This document shows, piece by piece, positions 59,165 through 64,000 of a stretch of DNA of 64,000 bases; the stretch's first letter is position 1; each line of letters starts with the position of its first letter. A model generated the notes under the pieces. That model made no database searches and had not been told where the DNA came from. It worked only from the letters and a program-made list of their open reading frames with translations. A program made the translations under genes and the position numbers. The stretch is from NCBI GenBank assembly GCA_018340375.1, contig JAFFJZ010000006.1:17741501-17805500 (forward strand), read 5' to 3'. The stretch comes from Gonatopus flavifemur. Taxonomy: Eukaryota > Arthropoda > Insecta > Hymenoptera > Dryinidae.

Positions 59165-60164
59165 GAGGAGAATGACTGGATTGCTGAGAGAACCACATGA
59201 GGAACTAAAACAGCAAAATTCTAGGTACAATACAAGGTGACTCGATTTGTGTAGATGATATTTTGAGGGCATATTCTGTAGCCGAAATGTAACAATTTTT
59301 TTGACGCTTTGTTCTTGAGATATGAGCACTTTTAGATTCTTTTCGAATCCAAATCACTCAAAAGCGTTGTGCGCTGCATCCTTGAACTTGAAATCATTCG
59401 CTAACTTGGAACACGTTGGATCTTTGGAAAGAAAAATTCAACCACTCTGTCGTTTTTCAATTCTAGGTTATAGCGATTTGAAATTTTCAGGAGTTCAGCC
59501 AATCGGAAATCAGCAACTTTAAATTGTGATCGCTCAACATCAACAAAGAATGACCAGATAGTTCAATTTTTTTCCCAGAGATCCGTCGTATTTTAATTTA
59601 GCGAATGGTATCAACACTGTTAGAAATTCCTGATTGAACTTCCAATGACATGTAATCGAAGCAAAAGTTATTAGGTAACTGAAAGATTTATTGGAATTTA
59701 AATTACATTTGAATGAAATTTCAGTTACGAGAATATATATTAATGTACGATATAATATAGCAAACATTTAAAATTCAATTGCGTATGAATGAATTCTCAT
59801 TTCAATCGCGAAGAATTGGAAATTTCATTTACAAATGCACATGAAAAATATATTGAATTCAAAGACATTTCTAACAGTGAAGTTGGAGTATGTAGCACAT
59901 AACGTTCTTGAGCGATTTGGATTTGAAAAAGAAATCTATAGAACAAATTTTCTCCTTGCGGGAAAATATTGTATTTCGGCTGCCTTAAAATACAATCTAC
60001 CCGACTTGGGTCACCTCGTGAACAGAATAGCGAATGAATTTTGCTGGAGCAGTCGACATTCTTTCCTGCCACGGCTAAAAAATCCCTGTCATAGCTAAAA
60101 ACACACATTACTGTCACAGCAAAAAATCAGGTTCTGCTGTCGTAGCGAATTCTCTCTTTTCCGT
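59165..60164. mobile_element. GCTGT/ACAGC element split by about 0.8 kb of other DNA
   Basis: The left part (59165-59232) carries GGATTGCTGAGAGAACCACA and AAACAGCAAAATTCTAGGTA. The right part (60026-60164) carries AGAATAGCGAATGAATTTTG, TTACTGTCACAGCAAAAAAT and the end CTCTTTTCCGTGT. In the uninterrupted relative at 23885-23970 these two parts are contiguous. The insert contains the 59613-59835 element and a dispersed-repeat-like segment at about 59236-59345 (TTGTTCTTGAGATATGAGCA). Confidence 0.6.
59613..59835 (-). mobile_element. CACTGGTAAATGAAATTTCC element, inverted copy
   Basis: Its reverse complement starts GTAAATGAAATTTCCAATT and ends AGGAATTTCTAACAGTG, matching 58535-58740 along its length with moderate divergence. 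The two copies face each other across about 0.9 kb. Confidence 0.6.
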
Positions 60165-60540
60165 GTTTGATTCAATTTCATCTTGAAATAACAACTCAGA
60201 ACATCTTATCAGACCCGGACAAGGTACCCGCGTACAGGAAATCCAAGAAAGTGAATCTAGTCAATGATCAGTCGATGTGCGGTTTTTGTTATTCAATGAC
60301 CAACGATGGATTCGCTATTACTGCCGTCGGAATCGAATCTTCGAATCAATTTGTAATCAAAAGAATGTCAAAACAACAACTTTACAATAAATCACTCCAG
60401 TGATTTTCTAGGTCTCTCGAGGCTCCACCAAGCCCTTGTGAGACACTTGCAAGGCTTTGAAGAGCCTTTTACTAGCCTAGAGGATGACTTCAGGTATCCA
60501 CAAGGTATATGTAATCATCATCATCATGAAGTAATCAGTC

Positions 60541-60994
60541 CTATGACTGGTTTGATGAAATCCTCCAACCCTGATTATTATCCGCTATTAGACGCTTAAT
60601 TTCTACATATCTACGACAACCCTTATCTTGTATAATTTTCTTCATAGAACTCAATGTAGGTCTGCCTTTGCGAGTTTTACCATCCAGTTTTCCTTCCAAT
60701 ATTGTTTTCAATGAACTATCATGCCTTAATGTGTGTCCTATCAGATTACTTCTTCTTTTCACGACATGTTCCAAAATACTTCTTTTTTCATTTACCTTCT
60801 CAAGTCTTCTTCATTTTTTACTTTCTCTATCCACTTCATTCTGGGCAACCTTCTAAAACACCACATTTGAAAAGCTTCAAGTCTTTGTTGGTCCGTTTTT
60901 CCAATTGTCCAAACGTAACTCTTCAAGAATTTCTCCCTTACTGCTAAGCCAATATTCTTTGAGCATAGTAACTGTTTCTTTTGTTGGAAAGCCT
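60541..60994 (-). pseudogene. LINE C-terminal region and 3' end
   Basis: Resumes after the 60995-62231 insertion with VREKFLKSYVWTIGKTDQQR, LEAFQMWCFRRLPRMKWIEK, a stop, then RRSNLIGHTLRHDSSLKTIL, KTRKGRPTLSSMKKIIQDKG and ends near NQGWRISSNQS plus a stop. LExFEMWCxRRMLRISW, IGHxLRHD and GRPRxxYxxQI blocks are typical of this LINE group's C terminus. The tail beyond (about 60518) is a short TGATGA repeat. Confidence 0.85.
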
Positions 60995-62231
60995 CACGGA
61001 GGAAAAATGGTTTGCTACTATAGTGCCTACAAAGAAATTTGTTGTCCTTGCAAAAATATTCACTCCAGCAGCTGAGGCGTTAGTTCTGTTAACAAATGTT
61101 GTTTATATCAGCAAAAAAATGTAGTTGTGTCAACCATTTTTCTTACTCTTTCAGCTAATTTTTTTTGTAGGCGCTATAGTAACAAACCTGCATCCCATAT
61201 AAAAATCTTCAGGCTCCGCCAATGCTGACGACGGAATATAGTTAGACGCAAGGCTGCCAGCCAAAGCTGGGCAATCTATGTAAGGACAAGGATGGTTGAC
61301 AATGGTCTAAACATTGTACCAATATGGGAAGTCATAAATCCGCTTCGTTGATCCATCATTGATCATTGGCTGTGCCACGCTTGGCCCATCCTTCAACCAA
61401 TATTGCTTGAAGGAAAACGCATGCTTTCAACAGAGGCTCTCTAGGGCTTGGCGGAACACTGCTCCAAGCATTAGGCAACTCTGAATGACAATGGATTCTC
61501 ATGTTGCACCAAGCATGGGTCGTAGCTTGGTCCAGCTTGGGCAATAGCTTGGCTCAGCTTGGGCGATGGCCCCGCTCAGTTTAGCCGTTAGCTTGACTCG
61601 ACTTGAGTAATAGCTTGGCTAAGAGTGAAACTTCCTTCTCAAACAGCAAATTACAATAACTCTCACCAGAGTGATGCTTGTTTCCTGCGAGTGGCGAACC
61701 AAGCATTCAATCAATATATAAGTCTCCTTTGAAGATTCCATGACAGAAATAATTCTTCATCTGTTTCCAGACCCGCCTACTTCTACGCCAGGACCACCGG
61801 ATTTACGTCATTCATCAGTTTAAACTAATCAGAAAAATTACATGTTGAAATTCTCCGACATTCATTTCGTTCAATCGAAATGATAGAATGGATTTTTTAT
61901 TTTATTTTCAATTACAATAAAAAATAAAAGTGACCATTGGCATGAGATGGGCGCAACCCTGCCGCAAGACTGCTACAGCGTTGGCTCATCCTTGGCGAAC
62001 AAATTTTTGTATGGTCTGCCATTGACGGCATATGCTATCACAACCCTGTTTCCAGTGTTGGGTCTTGATTGTGGAAACAAATGGGCTGAGGCTGAAATGA
62101 TGTTATCATTTCAGAGTTGCGCCATGCCTGGTAGCCTAGGCTCGGCCCATCTTGGTGAGCCTTGCGGCAACCTAGCGCCTATGGTCAATTTTTACCTGGG
62201 ATGTTATGCCAGCAATACTTTTTTCTTCGTG
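60995..62231. mobile_element. CACGGAG MITE (ACTATAGCGCCTAC type), copy 2, itself interrupted
   Basis: The left part (60995-61191) starts CACGGAGGAAAAATGG and ends GCGCTATAGTAACAAACCTG. The right part (62203-62231) is GTTATGCCAGCAATACTTTT ending TTCTTCGTG. In copies 1 and 3 these are contiguous. The whole unit lies within the LINE. Confidence 0.75.
61192..62202. mobile_element. CATCCCA-terminus insert rich in GGCCCAAGCTTGG words
   Basis: CATCCCATATAAAAATC at the left pairs imperfectly with AATTTTTACCTGGGATG at the right. The interior repeats words of the AGCTTGGCTCAGCTTGGGC type, similar to 35727-36165. Its 105-codon open frame (61947-62264) runs across the boundary into flanking sequence and is therefore not a real gene. 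This is the third level of nesting: LINE, then MITE, then this element. Confidence 0.6.
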
Positions 62232-62470
62232 CTGTTTTCCTTGCGCCTTTACCGTTTCCTGTAATTATGCTTCCTAGATATTCAAATTCTTTCACTTGCT
62301 GAATTGTCGCTGCGTCTACTTTGATTTTCGGTCTTTTTCATGTTTTCGCTGCTGTACAAATCATGAATTTTGTTTTGTCCTTATTTATATTCATACAATA
62401 CTTTTCTAGTAATATTGTTTTCATAGTGTTGAGAATATTTTTTGACTCAGCACCAGTCGTAGCTAATATA
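62232..62470 (-). pseudogene. LINE reverse transcriptase, post-catalytic (thumb) part
   Basis: Reading - from 62470 resumes with ATTGAESKNILNTMKTILLE, then INKDKTKFMICTAAKT, a stop, then KIKVDAATIQQVKEFEYLGS and IITGNGKGAR. The KTK and EFxYLGS blocks are standard in LINE reverse transcriptases. This shows that 62471-62681 interrupts one continuous ancestral frame. Confidence 0.85.
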
Positions 62471-62681
62471 CACGGAGAAAAAATGGTTTGCTACTATAGC
62501 GCCTACAAAGAAATTTGTCGTCCTTGCAAAAATATTCACTACAGCAGCTAAGACAATGTGTTGATGTCAGCAAAAAAATGTAGTTGTTTCAATCATTTTT
62601 CTTGCTCACACAGCTAACTTTTTTTGTAGGCGCTATAGTACCAGACCTGCTTGTTATTCCAGCAATACTTTTCTCCCCGTG
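62471..62681. mobile_element. CACGGAG MITE (ACTATAGCGCCTAC type), copy 3
   Basis: CACGGAGAAAAAATGG at the left and TTTTCTCCCCGTG at the right; CTACTATAGCGCCTACAAAG pairs with TTTTTGTAGGCGCTATAGTA. It is flanked by TAGCTA on both sides (left with a short extra ATATA), consistent with insertion into the LINE sequence GTAGCTATG. 211 bp, no coding capacity. Confidence 0.82.
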
Positions 62682-62683
62682 TA

Positions 62684-63389
62684 GCTATGTCATCCACAAA
62701 TCTCAACATGCTTACATTTGCTCCCTGAATCTGTCTTTTCAATTGCACTTGCTCCTTCACTTCGTTCATCGCTTCTTCCATATACAAATTGAGAATCGAT
62801 GGTGATAGTGAGCATCCTTGTCTCACCTCTCTCCCAATTTGTGCTTCTCCTCTTTGACCGTATATTTCTATCATTGCGGTTCGATTCTTATATACTTCAT
62901 AGATTATGCTTTTATCCTTAAAATTAATTCCTACCTTTTTCAAAATCGCGAACATTTTCTCCCAATCAACATCATCGGATGCTTTTTGTGCATCTACAAA
63001 ACCTATATCTACAGACTTCTTCATCTCTAGTCTTTTCTTTACTACTGTTCTGAATGCTGAAATTGCTTTTCGCGTTCCCCTATTTTTCCTAAAACCGCAC
63101 TGATCTTCCGCTAATCTACTCTCTATTTTATTTTCTATGCTCCTGTACATAATTTTTGTCAATATCTTCGAGGCATGTGAAGTTAAGCTAATCGTTCTGT
63201 AGTTCTCACATTTGTCTGCTCTTTGTTTTTTCGAAATGGTGACAATTTTATTCTTTTGGAAATCTTTCGGTGCTTCTCCATTTTCGTACATATCTCTGAC
63301 CGATTCAAACAGTGCGTCACGAGTTCTTTGATGAGGTCCGCACTTATGCCATCTTTTCATGGCGCTTTATTATTTTTTAATTCTTTCAA
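62684..63389 (-). pseudogene. LINE reverse transcriptase domain, interrupted
   Basis: Conserved blocks appear in order: YRTISLTSHASKILTKIM, AEDQCGFRKNRGTRKAI, motif A FVDAQKASDDVDW, motif B RQGCSLSPSILNLYMEEAM and motif C FVDDIA. The two catalytic aspartates of motif C and the Asp of motif A are retained. The usual KAFD reads KASD. The N-terminal side is shifted out of frame near 63320. Just after FVDDIA the domain is cut by the element at 62471-62681, whose sequence supplies the unrelated C-terminal residues of the open frame. Confidence 0.88.
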
Positions 63390-63850
63390 AGCTCTGTCGA
63401 ATTTTGATTTCAAAATCGAATCTCCCAACTCTTCTTCATCGACATCTTCCTTGCTCTCTAAAAATCCTATACTATCGCTTCCTTCACACAGATCTTCTCA
63501 ATGATTAATCCATTGTTCTATTTCTTTTCCTCCGTTCTTATCAGTCGTCTCCCTAGAGAATTTTTAATCTCACTGTTTCTAGATTTCATTTGTCCAAAAA
63601 GTCTCTTAACAATTCTGTATGCCTCATCTATTTTCCCTAAATGTAATCTTAATTCTATATCCTGACATTTTTCTTCCAACCATTGTTCTTCTGCTTTCCT
63701 CGATTCTTTTATTATTTTATTCCTCGGTGACTTGTATGTCTGCTGGTCTTGTTCGCTACTCTCATTCTCGTATTCCCTCCTTTCATTAATTAAATCGAGA
63801 ATTTCTTGCATTATCCATAGTTTCTTAGGTTCTACTCCATCGTTCCTCAA
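63390..63850 (-). pseudogene. LINE linker region upstream of the reverse transcriptase
   Basis: Charged, helix-prone sequence (KKLWIMQEILDLINERREYE..., AEEQWLEEKCQDIELRLHLG..., EAYRIVKRLFGQMKSRNSEI...) typical of the region between endonuclease and reverse transcriptase in insect LINEs. It leads into a segment ending ...RALKELKNNKAP, where a stop (63357-63359) replaces the expected glycine. A stop separates it from the main open frame at about 63515. Confidence 0.75.
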
Positions 63851-64000
63851 AATTCCATTTGCACATTGTTCAATGTTCCCCTTTATATTTGTCCATGTAC
63901 TCTATATTTCCAAGTCTTTCTGTTTTCGATCCTCCAATTTTTCATCCAACATCGCTTTGAATGCCCCCTGTGTTTGTTTGTGTTAAAAATTCTCCAAATT

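Larger units (their letters stand above)
60518..64000 (-). pseudogene. Degenerate non-LTR retrotransposon (LINE), 5' part beyond the window
   Basis: Read on the - strand it runs from beyond the right edge, through an endonuclease-reverse transcriptase linker (about 63850-63390) and the reverse transcriptase (63390-62684, then 62470-62232), to a C-terminal region (60994-60541). A TGATGATGATGATTAC-like 3' tail lies near 60518. Autonomous LINEs of this type encode an enzyme that nicks target DNA and copies the element RNA. Here the frame is broken by a stop at 63357-63359 (where the ...NKAPGKDG... glycine would be), a frameshift shortly after, other stops nearer the edge, and two inserted elements (62471-62681 and 60995-62231). 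It is not functional as it stands. The family resembles the insect 'endonuclease-reverse transcriptase' LINEs; clade not determined. Confidence 0.88.

Noticed and set aside
61947..62264. 105-codon frame resembling a small membrane protein
   Set aside because: It crosses the boundaries of two nested elements and runs into LINE sequence, so it cannot be one gene.

Overview
The window looks like nuclear DNA of an insect. It is AT-rich and intron-rich but not depleted in CpG, with canonical GT-AG introns, many simple repeats, a degenerate insect-type LINE and a dense population of small inverted-repeat (MITE-like) elements. A hymenopteran is my best guess, at low confidence, because nothing here fixes the species. 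No prokaryotic, organellar or viral gene organisation is visible, and I recognised no rRNA or tRNA gene, although tRNAs cannot be excluded by eye.

Only one convincing cellular gene is present, on the + strand from 26902 to 40931. Four exons (26902-27096, 37343-37541, 40038-40318, 40395-40931) join in phase through GT-AG introns of about 10.2 kb, 2.5 kb and 76 bp. They encode at least 403 residues of a hydrophilic Ser/Thr/Asn/Glu/Lys-rich protein that I cannot assign to a family. It reads like a long cytoplasmic tail or a disordered protein. Whether it begins at a possible signal peptide at 26860 or continues from exons further 5' is unresolved.

The right end (about 60518-64000) is a broken non-LTR retrotransposon on the - strand. 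It keeps recognisable linker, reverse transcriptase and C-terminal parts, but has stops and frameshifts and is split by two inserted short elements, one of which contains a further insertion.

Most of the rest is non-coding DNA shaped by non-autonomous elements. Several families share the terminal sequence CACGGAGAAAAA although their interiors differ. One of these has an interior full of GCTGT/ACAGC half-sites. Other families include a TTAA-flanked piggyBac-like fold-back (9853-10874) with a half copy beside it, CACTGTAAAAAG elements, an element built almost wholly of a TTCAGAGA minisatellite (52825-54460), a TGATCA-rich tandem array (about 30970-32780) and an AACGTTC-rich fold-back (55764-56422). 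Nesting is repeated and well resolved: elements sit inside elements two or three deep at about 11.1-12.1, 23.8-24.4, 50.0-50.5, 51.4-51.9 and 61.0-62.2 kb.
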